Origin: Chrysomallon squamiferum
Taxonomy: Eukaryota > Mollusca > Gastropoda > Neomphalida > Peltospiridae
Reading direction: 5' to 3'
NCBI GenBank assembly: GCA_012295275.1
Contig: CM022671.1
Span: 27,741,822-27,805,821 of the forward strand
Length of the DNA: 64,000 nt
Shown here: positions 11,901 to 25,700 of the stretch, piece after piece
Layout of the letters: each line of letters begins with the position of its first letter
Numbering within the stretch: the stretch's first letter is position 1
The notes under the pieces: model-generated
What the model was told of the DNA's origin: nothing
What the model saw: only the letters and a program-made list of their open reading frames with translations
Databases searched by the model: none
Program-made: the position numbers and the translations under genes

Positions 11901-14900
11901 CTAAATATATACCTTTTTTCTTTTTTTTCAACAATAATGCAGGTAGAAAGGATATGTCACTGAAAGTTTACTAACATGTTTCTAAAATTCACACATACAA
12001 ATCTGTGTGTGTGTGTGCCGATTTGTTTTAAGCAACTGATTAAATGCTGGACACATGTGTTAGGTCTACAGCTGTTGATTAATACAGCTTTAATTCATGA
12101 GCTGGGTCAGGGAAATATATACATCTAAAATACATTATACCTGTAATAACAATGAAGTTTTATTTCATCTGTTTATGTCTGTGTGTGTGTGTTTGAGTGT
12201 ATGTATGTTTATCAGATTTAAATTCGATAAATGGGAAAGAAGCTCTTCAATGAAAAAGAAAAGTGTACTTGCAAAACTTCTTTTATGCTGATTTAGTTCT
12301 GTACATTTAAAGAAATGTATACAACTGAAACACATTTCTGTAATAACAATGAAATCTTATTTCATTTATTTATGTCCATATTTATTTATTTATTTGTGTG
12401 TGTCAAATTTGACTTAAATAAATGAGATAGAAGCTCCTTAGTGATGAAGAATGTGAAAATAAAAAGTGTACTTGTAAAACTTGTTTTATACTGTTTAACA
12501 CATTAAGTTCTTTAAATTTAAACCTTGCAGATACACACATTCTAATGATTATAACATGAAACAAAAAACACATCAAATTTTATTTTAATAGTAGCTTCAT
12601 AATATCAGTGACAAATGTATGTTGGTGTTAAGGTTTATGTTTAGAACAATCAATAAAAGTTGTTAGATTCTTTATATTTTCTGTTTTCTTCTTTACTTCT
12701 GTTGCCTTTTAACTACATGTGTGTTTGTTCTGGAAAAGGAAAAACACAACATTAGAAAAATAAATATTATTTTTAAATGAAACTAAAGTTACTGTAGCTA
12801 AAATATTGTATTTTGTAAAGCTTTTGTTTATTTTTTATTTTTTATTATTTTTATTTCTATGATTATTTGTTATTGTACTTTCTTTTAATAATTTATTTAC
12901 TGATTTTCAAAGCCAGAGTGATGATATTGCTACATTTTTACTAACCATTGTTTTGTGATAATGATTTATTTGTTTTTATGTTTAAAGTATTTATACCCAT
13001 GCATGTGCTTACACCCACCCACCCACACACACATATACACACGCATATGCATTTCAGAATAATCTTTCTCTATATGTTATAATTGTGACATATTTGTGGA
13101 TGTGTGTGTTACTGGTAGTACCTGAAATAGCAGTTTAATATTCATTTAGCTTTACCTATAAAACACCACATTTCATTTTAGCAAAATGTTACACCTACAG
13201 GTGGGCGTATTTTAGAATGCATGGACTCCAGTCATTTATATATCAGCAAGTAAACATGTTACACACTGACCTACATCTTTCCATCCTGGTTGTGTTGTAT
13301 CTTGGTGAGGCGAGTATTTCCAAACTGAGCATGTGTTGTGAGTGTGTGTGTATGTTCTGTCTACATATTTCAGTGAGACTGTTATGGTATTGAGTTTGCA
13401 TTTGCCTAGTTATTGCGACAGCAGGCAGGATAGATTGCCAATAAAACAGCCAGACAGGCAAGGGGTTTCCTCAGGTCAAGACACTTTCTATTTTTTCTCT
13501 GAGCGCCTCCCGTTGTGATTGGCTAATCCATTGTTGACCCTACAGTGTCCTTGGCCATAGTATCCCTGGCTTCAATACACTATGTTGTAGTGTAATGAGT
13601 TGTTAGTGGGTTCACTGATCACATGTGTTGGTGTTAACTAACTCACTTCAACCACATCACTGGATGCTGCAGGAGTGTTCTGTATTCCAGAGATGCCAGT
13701 TTGAAATCATTGTGTTAGGAAATGTGAACCAGTTATCCAAAATATGAGGGCTAGGTGAGTGTGAATGCAAGTGACCTACAAGTCACTTGTTAATGTGATC
13801 ACTCTCTCGGCAAGTTTGTACTGGTATCCATGTTGGTTGAGAGCTACCCCTTCATGTGTAAATAATACTTTCTATGTTATGCAGCACATAACAATGTATT
13901 CTATAATGCTTTGCAACACAATAATACCTGGCTTTGCTTTAGTCGCTACTAATGCTGGCTTTATTACCATGCACCATAATCAACATTTACACACTTTGTA
14001 GTAACCTGCTTGAGTTTCAGTGTGTTTGAGGCAACGTCTTTGCTTTTTGGGCACAGTACAAAACATACAGCTTATTATATTTTTCCAGAAGATTAATAAT
14101 TTATTAAATAATGCTGTTATTCAGCAGTTTTGCCTTTAGAAACATTTCATCAGAAATACATTACTGCACAAATGAATCACTGCCAAATTGCAACAACACA
14201 ATACTATAAATGGTATGTCTGTATGTTTAAATATACATGTATATAATAAAAATGTAAAGAAACAGTTGTCAAAAATCATACATAGCAAATCACTTCTGAA
14301 TAACAGTGAAATAAAATAATTTGAAATTTACTGTAGATTAAGTTTGTATTTCCTGGTTTGGAAACTAGATGAAACTGATTCCTCAGGAAGTTTTAATTCT
14401 CCCATCACTAATTTAAAATGTTTAGGATATATCATTTTTCCAACACTTCAGTATAGTGAAAGATAATGTAAAGTAGATTATGATGCTCATATAAATACCT
14501 TTTAATTTCTGTTTTCTGCAATGGAATAAGTAGATAACAATGTCCAATAAAACAATGAGAATATGAAAAAAAGTTTATTGTTTTTAATTTTTTAATTACC
14601 AAACTGTAAGCATTATTTAATGACAACAAATAATGTAAAGATGTTATGATTATTATTTTTTTAAACACTTTTATATTAAAAGCAAAAACATCACTAGTGT
14701 TAAATCAGAGAATAATAATATAGATAATTTGTTCTGATTTACAATCTGTACATTGTTTAATTGTAATTACCAGAAACACTTTTATATTTAAAACAGCTGC
14801 TTCAGTTTAAAAATCACCTGAACCTTAGACATATTGGAAATAATAATAATTTTTGATTTATTCCTAATTTACAGTATTTTCTATGTTATATAGTATGTTG

Positions 14901-17900
14901 ATATGAATGCTCAGGTATCAGACAGTGATAATAATCAAATGACTTCATTAAACTGTGAGCATAAAACCTTTAACCATATTTCAGTAGACAACATCAGTGG
15001 GATTAGAACATGCTCCAAATGTGAAATAACCATAAAGTTTATCCATTTAAATCACTGCTTGTATTTATTTACTTGAACAATACAAATATAAAAATGATAT
15101 TATTTTTTTTTTTGACAAAAGCCTGATTATTAAGGAAATCACAGCATTTTAATTTGGTTTAATGATTGTCATGGAACTTCTTGGCTAGTTTAACAAAAAA
15201 TAGGATTAATATGTATAATTTGGGAGTTAATTCTAATCATAGTAAACATATCATTAGCAGATAATTATTCTGTTAATGACACAGATTTAAAATAGTAGAA
15301 CGCATGTTATAAATTGTATAAATTGTTTTTAATGTTGCAGGCTTTTGATAGGTGTGTGCTATTTCCAAGATTTATTTTAAAATAAGATCTTGTGAAGTTA
15401 AAAGTGCTTGCTTGTCAAACGTTATGTATTTTCAGCAACATTTGCATGTTGTCAATTTGGAATAACTTAAAATAGCCGAGAGCATTTTAATTGCAACAGC
15501 ATTTACAGTGTAATAATGTTTTGTTTCCATGTCCTTAGGATACAAGTGTGTATATATTTTGTTTTTCAAGTGTGTGATATGTGGGTAATTTCCAAATTTC
15601 ATGTATTGATTATGTATTGTTTATTGGTCCAGGTTTCCTTTTCCAGACAAGAGTTTTGTCCCTTGCATTGAAATAAACAAAATTAGTAAAGTAACTAATT
15701 TTTTTAATATCTGCCATCATGGTTTCTTTTTTTTTTCCTGTTCAGCTGTCAGTTTATTAACAAACTAAAAATAGTAAATATTTGTCGACCAATTTTATAA
15801 TGTAATTTAAAACTTGGGTGAAATTTTGACTAATGTGTTGACTGATATCTTTTCAGTTGGAATTGATAAAGGAAAGGGCTCGTATCATAGCTGAACTGCC
15901 AGACAAAGAATTTGATGGTTTGGTTGTGAAAGCCCGAGACTTCAGTCTCGCAGGTCATCCTTTAACAATGAACAGGCATTGTGATGATAGGACATCAGAC
16001 AGTGAGGATGAGGATGGTCAGAAGCGTCTCACTATTTCAGAGCTGTTGTCTGATGAGATGAACCATTCTCTCGATATTCATCTCAAATGCTCCAGCAAAG
16101 ACACTGTGGGCTACAAATACAGTTCTTCGGATCCAGAGGAGAGTGATGTAGAGCGTGGAGTCATTGACTACTGCCCCCAGCAAACCTCAGATGCTGAGAA
16201 AATTAGCGCCAACTTCAGTCCTCATTATGATGAAGCTCACGATGTTGAGTCGGATAAAAGTTCTGTAGATTCTCCACGCAGTGTTGCATCCAGTACAAGA
16301 GAATACGACGTAACCACTCCTCAAGATGAATCAAACATAGGCATAGAGATGAGGACATTTAAAAGTGAAGATTGCTGCTCAAGCGACGGTGAAACCTGCG
16401 ATAATTCTCACAGTGATGTGTCTTACCGACGACTTCAAGAAGAAAGTGATGGTGATTGTACATTGGACAATTCTTCCATAAGATCCTCATTACACAAATC
16501 CATGCAGACAGGCAACACACTTCAAAGCGTGCATTCTCTGGCAAATGGCACGGTTGACCAGTATGAGAGAAATGAAAAACTTTTCACCCGTGACGGTAAA
16601 GAAATAGAATGCAGTGGCCCTCCTTTCGGTTACAAAAACCAGCTTTCCAAAGTTGGTGAATCCATTCCCAAACTTCTGAAAAATGATCTGTCAGATGGCA
16701 GTATCCCACCTAATATGCCAGAAGGCGAACTGTTGAAGAAAAAAAGAAAGAAGAAGAAGGGATCAAAAGGTTTGTATTTAAAATATTTTCATTTTCAGAT
16801 TTATAGTTTATCATAAGGAAATGAAAAGTCATCAGTAAACAAAATAAATGGGTATATTTGCATACACAAGCTAAGTGTTTGAAGAAAATCTGTATTTATA
16901 GGTCTTAAGGCTTTAAAAGTGGTTCAGATACAAGTAACAAATGTAAAGAGATTTTTAAATCTGTTTATATAGGTGTGCAGTTGCACTTGACTGTGTGAGA
17001 GATGAGGCTTGTATACAAGTGCTTTTTCAGTATTTACTAACCACACTCATTGAGTTTATACAGAGCTTGAGTAGAAAGACACTCAGACATTTCACCATTT
17101 TCAGCATCGTAAGTATTGTATCTCAAACCAAATTCCCTTAAAATAAATTGTTTTGCTGAATGTTTCTACCAAAGTCATCCATTACATGTGAATTATGGTT
17201 AATAACTTAATCACATTGTTTCTTGCCCATAAAAGTACTACAGGACATACATTCTTTTCATGAATATTAATCACAGGAAATAATTAAGTAATCATCATAT
17301 CACAGCTTGAAACATGTACAATCTTTTAAATTTAAATTGAAAAACCAACTGACAAAGTGTGGCTTTCACCAAAACACTATTTTTGCACACCAGTAAAACA
17401 TCTTAATATATATGGATTCTGTATACAGAGAGATAAATAGATATAATATAGCTTTAATCTATGTTGCAACAGTATTAATTATGCTAATAATACGGCAAAG
17501 TATTTGAGTTCCAGACTTTATTATTACACATTATAAAACCTCTGCTGTCAACAGGAAATCATATTACATTTTCTTTTAAACTTTTATCTTTTTTATTTTT
17601 AAAAAAGAAAAAGCAATAAAAAAGGAGTCTGGTTTCAAAAACAGTGATTTATCGATCAAATTCAATGATCTAATGCATGGAAATTCAAAACAGTCTGTAC
17701 ATTAGATAAATAAAGGAAGGAACAGTCTGTAAATTGTTATTTTCATATGCAAATTTCTTTTTTTTTTCTGTGTTCTTGACCTTTCCCCTCCCCCCCAACT
17801 ATGCCCTAACGTCAATCATACATTTCTGAGGTCTGAATATACTTGTAAGATATCATCTGTCAAAAAAGTATGATAAATATAATTATAAACAAGAAACCAA

Positions 17901-19670
17901 AACTTGTCATGAAGAACTGCCTTTAACTGATGTCCTAGTATTTATGCCCCAGGCAATTTACTTTACACGTCATTCAGAATTGGAAATATTTTATTTAGTC
18001 TACTGAAGGTGGTTTTCTGAAATGTTATTTATACTTTTAACAACAGTAAAAAAAAAAATGAAAAGAAATATATCTTGTTTAAATTACTATTTTTTTTTTT
18101 AATGACATTTCAAATTGACAACAAAAGCAGAGGCTGTTCCCCTCCAAACAAAACTTTGCAGTTTTATAATGGTTTATTTTCCTATATTACATAGTACATA
18201 ATATACAGCTTAACTTGTCGAGTATTGTCTTGAAAATAATTTTTCACCCAGTGATCATAGCAATATATATAGCTAATTAAGACACAGTCAACAGAGTTGT
18301 ATCATGACTGCAATAAACATAGTAAATATGCAATATGTGAAATTTTTTCGTATTTTATATTGTTGCCATTCTTTTTTAATCATTATTAGCAACAATCAAT
18401 CACTAAAACAAAACAGTTTAGATATAAATGAATTTATTTAGACCATTTGTACTTACTTCCATTAAAGATAAATTTTAATATTCTTGCATTCCACATATTT
18501 GCTTGTGACTTTTGGTGCATTGTTGCAGAAACAGTTGCATCCTGCTATAACTTGTTGTTCAGTAATACTGTTAAAACTAATTATTTACTAAATTATATGC
18601 AACAGTATTGCGTGTAATTCAATATCTCTCTGATTATGTAGCAGCTGATTGAGAATTTTTAATCTAGGGAAAATATTATATGAAAATTTGTTGCAATTGT
18701 CAGTACAAACAAAAAGCATAAACAACAACAACAACAAAAAACATTCCAACTGAGACAGATAGGCAGATGAAGGTTATTTATTACAGCTGGTGATTTTATT
18801 ATAAAATGTGATTGTTCTAGGCTCAAATGAAACATCTATAACTTTTTGGAGTATGACAACATTTATGAATTATGGTATATTAAATCAAATTATACTTTGA
18901 ATTTGCTAAAAACTGATGAAGGAATAACAAAATACCCAAATTACTGAAATGAAGGTAAGCTATTAATACTGTGCCCTCTGAGTAGTGTTAAAACTGAGAA
19001 AATAATATTAACATAGACAAGCTGTTTTGATATGCTATCTTATCTATCTATTGATTGATTGTAATTATAAGGTTTACTAACTTTGAAAACAGGTTCTTCA
19101 ATTTAAAAATCATCTGAACCATCAACATAAAAGAAATAATAATAATAAAACTGTCTATAATATAGCATGTTACTGGCAAGATGCCATTTATTATCCATTA
19201 ATTATCCATTTGTTTGTCATGGGTAAAAAATCAATTTGGTGATGAGACGCCGGTCTTTCAAAATAAATGGGTTAGTGCACTGCCATCAGATAGTGCATCA
19301 ATAAATTACTCTAATAATTTCATAAAGAGATTACTCTCATTTTTCAAGTACTTTTGGTTTTTTTTGTTGTTGTTGTGATTTTGTATTTCAGATTGATTTT
19401 TATGAAAAAGCACAGTTACATTATTGTTTTATTATACATACATTTATACATATGAATAACATCTTTTTTCCTGATTAATAATTCATGATGGTTTAACCAG
19501 CAGCTTTTATAAATGGAATTACTATTAGTAATCTTACTCTTAGTTATGTTGGGATCAAAAAAAATGAAATATATCAACAATACTGTGTGTATGTGTGTGT
19601 GTATATATATATATATATACACACACATATATATATATACATACACACAGTATTGTTGGTATATTTCATT

Positions 19671-19701
<31 letters not shown>

Positions 19702-22700
19702 TAAACACACAAAATATGGTTATAAATAAAATTCAGTCCTGAGACTAAACCCATTGATCAGGAATCTGCTGTACAGATAATAGTGTAAAGCATACAGAGT
19801 ATTATAATTTACTGACTGCTAGTTGACACCTGTTGGAGTTATTGACTCATAGACTGGTGTGGTGTGCTACCTTTAACTGTTAGAGTTGCCTCCCTTGGAT
19901 TGAAGTCCAACTTGGAGCAAGCCATAGGACAGATGTTTTGGGTGTGGAACATAGGCAGTCTAAATTGTAAGAAAATATTTCTTTTACTGGATTTTTATGC
20001 TCACATGGCATTTCCATTAATTAGGTAAAACATTTATGTAGCTATGTTTCTTTTCTTTTTTTTCCCCCACTTTAAACATATATGTAAAACAAAAGCTCTT
20101 CAAATTTTGTTAAGTGGTTTTGTTTCAGTTACAACCCTTATTCAGCAAGTCTGTTGCTGACTGACTGATATATTGCCTATACAGAATACTGTCATTTCAA
20201 CATGTATTAAATACTGCTGTGTTATCTCTAGGCATTAGTAAAGTGTCATTCCATATATCCTTTGTAAATTAAACAACACACAATGCAGATCAGTGTACTG
20301 GTCTTTCTTCACATTGTCTGCTAATTGCAGTCTATAGTGTCAGCTGCCAGGCTAGGTGCAAAGGTATTTTCTTTTTATAAGAATTGTTTTTGAATTTGTT
20401 CATGTTTTGTGATCTGAGTATGGATTAATTTTGGGGTGTTTTTGTCAGGGGAGGGATGGATGTTATTTGTCAGAGCAAAACAAGTGTTCATCATGTTCCT
20501 ACTCAGTGAAGTTTTCCATAAAATGTTGTTGCATTCAGTAGACTGACCTGGCAGACAAGTTTATAGGAAATATCTGTAAGTATAATATTTTTGAAGGCAA
20601 ATTTATTTTAGCACCATGTTCAGATAGTTACAGATAAAACTAAGTGGGTTGGTGCCTCAGAAGAATTTTTGTTTTCCTTTTGTTTTTCCTTTCTTTCTTT
20701 CCTTTCTTCCTTTTCTTCTTCTACTATTAATTGTTTTTTTTTTGTTTTTTTTATAAGGTCCTTTTGTTGTCTGATTTTTGTTTAACTATTCTATTAGTAT
20801 TTTTATTCTCTTGTTTTTGCTATTTATTTATAAAAACAAATTTCTTTCACTGAATTAATACAACAAATTAATAAAAAAAAAAACTGTAACATTAAGATAT
20901 TTAATTAAAAAAAAATAAATTTTATATTTCTATGAATAGGCATGTGTTTTGGCATTATTATTCAGTTTTTTTTTTTTTATCTTCTCTTTTTAATTTCTAT
21001 ATTTCATTCAAACAACTTCCCCAATATTTTTGATTATTTAAAAAAAAAAAATGAAAATGGTTTTATATTTGTTACATGATGCAGCTTAACTGTATTGCAT
21101 GACTCAATAGTTACCATTATCAAAGCAGTTTACATAGTGTCTGTCTGCATTTCATCAGTCTCTGGACATAGGAAGGGTGACCAGTACTAAGGATGTGGTC
21201 GATTGATTCCCAGTGGTTAGAAGACTTTCTGATATTGATTTGTGTATTTCTGTGGGAATTGACACTGTTGCATTTCAGATTCAGACACAAGTCAGATGGA
21301 ATTGGAATGAAACTTTAATTTTTAACCAGTCAGAAAAGATGAATATTTAAATATTAAATCTGTTATGCTTCAGCAATTCAGAACATAATTTACTAAGTGA
21401 TTTTCTTGTTATATTGGTTAAATGGGGCTATGTTATTTTTATTATTTCTTTTTTACTTATTATTATTATTATTTTTTTAATGTTATTATTGCTATATAGG
21501 TATAGCTCAAATATATTTTTTATATTCATTTGATACTTGCAAAATAAACATATTTTTTAGAACATTATTTCTTGAATATTCATTTATGGTTATTACATAC
21601 TTTTTTTTTTTTTTTTTCTCATGTCAGGAAAAAGAAAATGCATTGTAGCTGTTAACACAGTGAAATAGTTTTTTTATTTTGTATATGTAAATATATTATT
21701 GTTATTATTATTATTTTATTTTATTTATTTTTTTGCATGCACCTTCTCAAAGAACATAGAGAGGGGGAGTGTTTCTAAGATATTTGCAATTTGTTTTTCT
21801 GCTGGATATAACCCTAAAAAATATTAACATGTGTAAATCCAAGATTTTAGTAAAAAAAATTACTCATTGTATGTTTTGACTTATTGGTGTCGACTACTGC
21901 TGGTTAATCAGAGTTCAAGTCTTCAAAAAATGTATACTAGCTTGACAGGATTCCATGTTAAAATATTGATCTGCCACAGTCTAGACAGTCAGTGCTCTTG
22001 ATTTATTGCTCATATATTCACCATTGTGTCTACGTCTGTGCATTTTTTGGAGACCAGTTTAACAAATGATGTTAGAAACATGTTACTTTAAACTTTATAT
22101 TTCAAACTTTTTTTCTGTACTTTTTTTAAATTATTTTATTTACATTATGTTAATTTGAATATATATATTCATTTTCACTTATTGTTTTTTTGTTGTTTTT
22201 TTTTGTTTTTTTTTTAACGAATTATCAGCTTCAATTTTATTTATATAAAATTATTTTCACTAAATTTTATTGTTACAGTTCACTGAATTTAATTATTAAT
22301 AAATACTGATAGTAACAAATGTTGTAGAAAAAGGTATCATACTGGTAATTGTAATAACATAAAAATGGGCTTAAACTTTACATTTAAATCCAGACCAGTG
22401 CAGGATTCTTCTACTAGTTGACAAAACAAAGGCAAGGTGTCTTGTTTTTATAAATTGTTTATTTTGGAATTTTCCATTTGAGTAGCAGCTTATTTATGCA
22501 TTAAAGGCTGTAAATATTTATTGCTGTCATAAATTTCAGGAATTATTGCCTGATGAGCTAAAAAAAAAAAAGATCGTCTGTAAGGTGCACTGTTTTTGAA
22601 TTTCTGAAATTTGGTTAAATTCATATTTTATTTTACTTGTGTATTGTTTTATTTTGTATCTTATTTCTTCATTATTTTTTTTAATTATTTTTTTTTTAAA

Positions 22701-25700
22701 TTTAAAAAAAAAAATTATGTAGAAATTAGTTTTGCATAGTTTATGATACATTTTGTTATCTGGTACTGATTAATCCTTAATTCTGTGATACAGAATGTCA
22801 ATATTTAAAATTATTTTATCATTTTCAGTTTTCTAATTTTATTTGTGTTTGTGAGCTGGTCTATTTATGTATGTTTCTTTTTTTTTTTTTCACAGTTATT
22901 GCTGTTACCATAAATAGCTTCAGATTTAGCCATTAATAATATATTTTAAATGTCAAATATATACATATAATTTTTATTTACTTTACATAAATAATGATAA
23001 ACCTGTAACCACCAAAGGATAAAAATATGACAAGTACATAGAGCACTGTGTTGAGAAACAACTGTATGCAGACTTGATTTGCTGAGGAAAACATTTACGT
23101 AATACAGTTAAGCTATGCATTTTAACATTCTGGTTCCCAGTTCATTTTTCCCAACACTTTTTACAAGTAAACACTTAGTGTTTTTGTGCCCTGTCATTAA
23201 CCTGGGTCATTGCTAACTTAATAAACCAGAGTTAGTTAGACATTGCCTGTAATTTTAGATAGTGTTCACTACCACATGTGCTTTTGTTCATCTTCATCCT
23301 GTAGAGTTGTGTTTTATGGCTGCAATAAGTCCAAGATTATTTGCTTTAATTAAATCAGACCTGATCAGGGTTTAGGTTTTCTTGAAGGCACCCCTTATGT
23401 AGTTGCACATCTCAAAGCTGAAAGTTACGCTGAAAGGAAGAAAATAAACTAGTATCAGCATGCCTATGATCAAAGTGTAATGGATAATATGCATTTTCTG
23501 CAACAGATGTTCAGTTAAATTGGCTTTTGAGGTGCACTGTGCTTTTGTTTCATGAATGTTTTTCAAATATTTGAATACTGATGATTTTGAGTGCGTTTGT
23601 TTGGGTGGTTTGTCAAAATATTTTGCATACTTCTTTTTTTTTTAATTATTATTATTATTGTGAAGTGTGATTAAATAACTGATGTTGGTTTGCATGTTAA
23701 ATATTATCTAGCATTCTTTTAATTTACCACACCAAAATTTACTTAGTCTTAATACATCTCTACATTTTCTGGAAGGACATGTTTTGACAGGTTAGAAGAT
23801 TATTCTTTTTGAGGTGAACGTACACAGAGGCTTGGTTCTGCAGGTTGTGTACTGTACTCTGTCAATCCATCTACATCAATGGCTGTGAATTGTACGACAC
23901 TGTAGTTTAATCAAAATCTATTGATTAGCTGATGGGTCACTTTTTTTTTCACACGGCAAAAGCTGTCTGCTGAAGTATTTTAATAGAAACATAATTTGTA
24001 TTGATGCTGTTATGCTGGGAGCAGAAATCTGCATTACTGAACTTGGAGTTTAACATTGAAATATGCTACAAAAACAAATTTAAAAATTTAAACTCAATAA
24101 AATAGTCATTATATAGATGAAAGGGGAAAAACAAATTTAAGCTAAAGTTTTTCTAGAGATACGTATTAATATATTTTTTTTAAATTATTTGTTGTAGGAA
24201 ATCAGTTTTGATATAATGCAGAGAAAAATTTCAACTATGTATTCATGTGTTAATTTATGAAAAACTAACCATTGTTAGAGCACTGAAAGAAAAAGGGGGG
24301 GGGAATTGTTTATTTCCTTCAAGACAAATTGCCAAACATACTCTATTATGTATAATAAAGAGCTTAGTAAATTATTTTGGTAATCACATAGAAATATTTT
24401 ATACATTTTAATAGTTAATGCTTACCATATATTAATTTACAAAAAATAACCAACCATTTGGAATTATTTTTCTGATAAAATAATTATTTGTATTAAAATT
24501 AGAAATTGCTGCTTTAGATTTGTAACAAAATTTTATATTCTTATTGCATTAAAAACAAAATAATAAATAAAAAAGATAAATACAAATTTACTGGATAAAT
24601 AAAACAAAATTGTTGAGATTTTTCTTTATTACCTTTTCTTTTCTTTTTTTTTGGGGGGGTGGGATTATACCTAATCAAATGGAATAATCTTTCAGTGATA
24701 ATTAAAATGAGTTTTAATTAATTTCTTTTTATCTGAAAACAGTAAGTGAGAATACTGTTTTAAAGTCAGTGAAATAATATTGATCAAGTTAAATCCATAT
24801 TTCATCATTTTCTTTTATGCCTAATTCTGTATTAATTTAATTAGTGTACTCATCTGATCTTTTTCTTCACATTGCCACATTTGTAACAGGTGATCTTGCC
24901 ATAAAATGTATATTTACATACGTACATATGTATATATACACCAGAGTTCAGATAGCATCTATATTATGAATAATGTGACATGTGGAAGTGTGTTTTTGCG
25001 TTCTGAGCCAGCTACAGAAGGTATGAGATGAATATATCTGTATTCTGGTCAGATACACTTGGATGCTTCACTGCATTAAGTAACTTGAAATTAATTTATG
25101 TATGCTTAAATAAACTCTTCCTTGAATAGAAAGTGGCAAGAAGCAGTTCATCTTGTCTGTAGTTTCAAATTAAATAATTTAATAACTGGAATTTTTGCCT
25201 TTTTTTTTTTTTTCTTTTTTTTAATTCTTTTTTCTTGTATACATTCAACATAAATCAGAATACATGGCTCACATGTGTGTTGTGTTGTGTAGTGTCTTTT
25301 CTGCTTTCATTTGTAATTAATTCTTTCATAAAATTGATATCCCTTACTTGATAAATAGAACACCTAAAAATAGTAATATAAACGTAATTAATTATTTTTC
25401 AGCATGTTTTAGGGTAAAATGGATTCTGATCTTAGTTGTGAATTTGTAAAAACTTATTACTTGTTAATTAATTTTCTTTTTAATGACATCAAAGTCGTAT
25501 TTCATTTTTATCAATAATTTTTGTCAAAACAAAAATAAATAATAATAATAATCATAATTAAAACCCTCAAGCATAGAGATTCCTTGTGAAATCTGAAGGT
25601 TTTCCCAGTTCTTTCGCTATTTTGGTTATAACCGTAAACATTTTGCCACGAAGAAAGCTGTGTAAAAATATTAATAAATGGAGGAGTCATCTGTAATGGA

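Larger units (their letters stand above)
9098..15856 (+). other. intron 1 of the 1310-aa gene
   Basis: Phase-0 intron, GT at 9098 and AG at 15855-15856. It starts with a short GC-richer stretch (gcggcggcc near 9130) typical of promoter-proximal DNA. It contains a diverged tandem duplication (12141-12520), one copy of a dispersed repeat (about 14790-14910), and a minus-strand 29-codon ORF with a downstream AATAAA (see findings). Confidence 0.85.

Noticed and set aside
13243-13461. 72-codon minus-strand ORF in intron 1 of the unnamed gene
   Set aside because: No splice or polyadenylation context, no family resemblance, and partly driven by a TG repeat.
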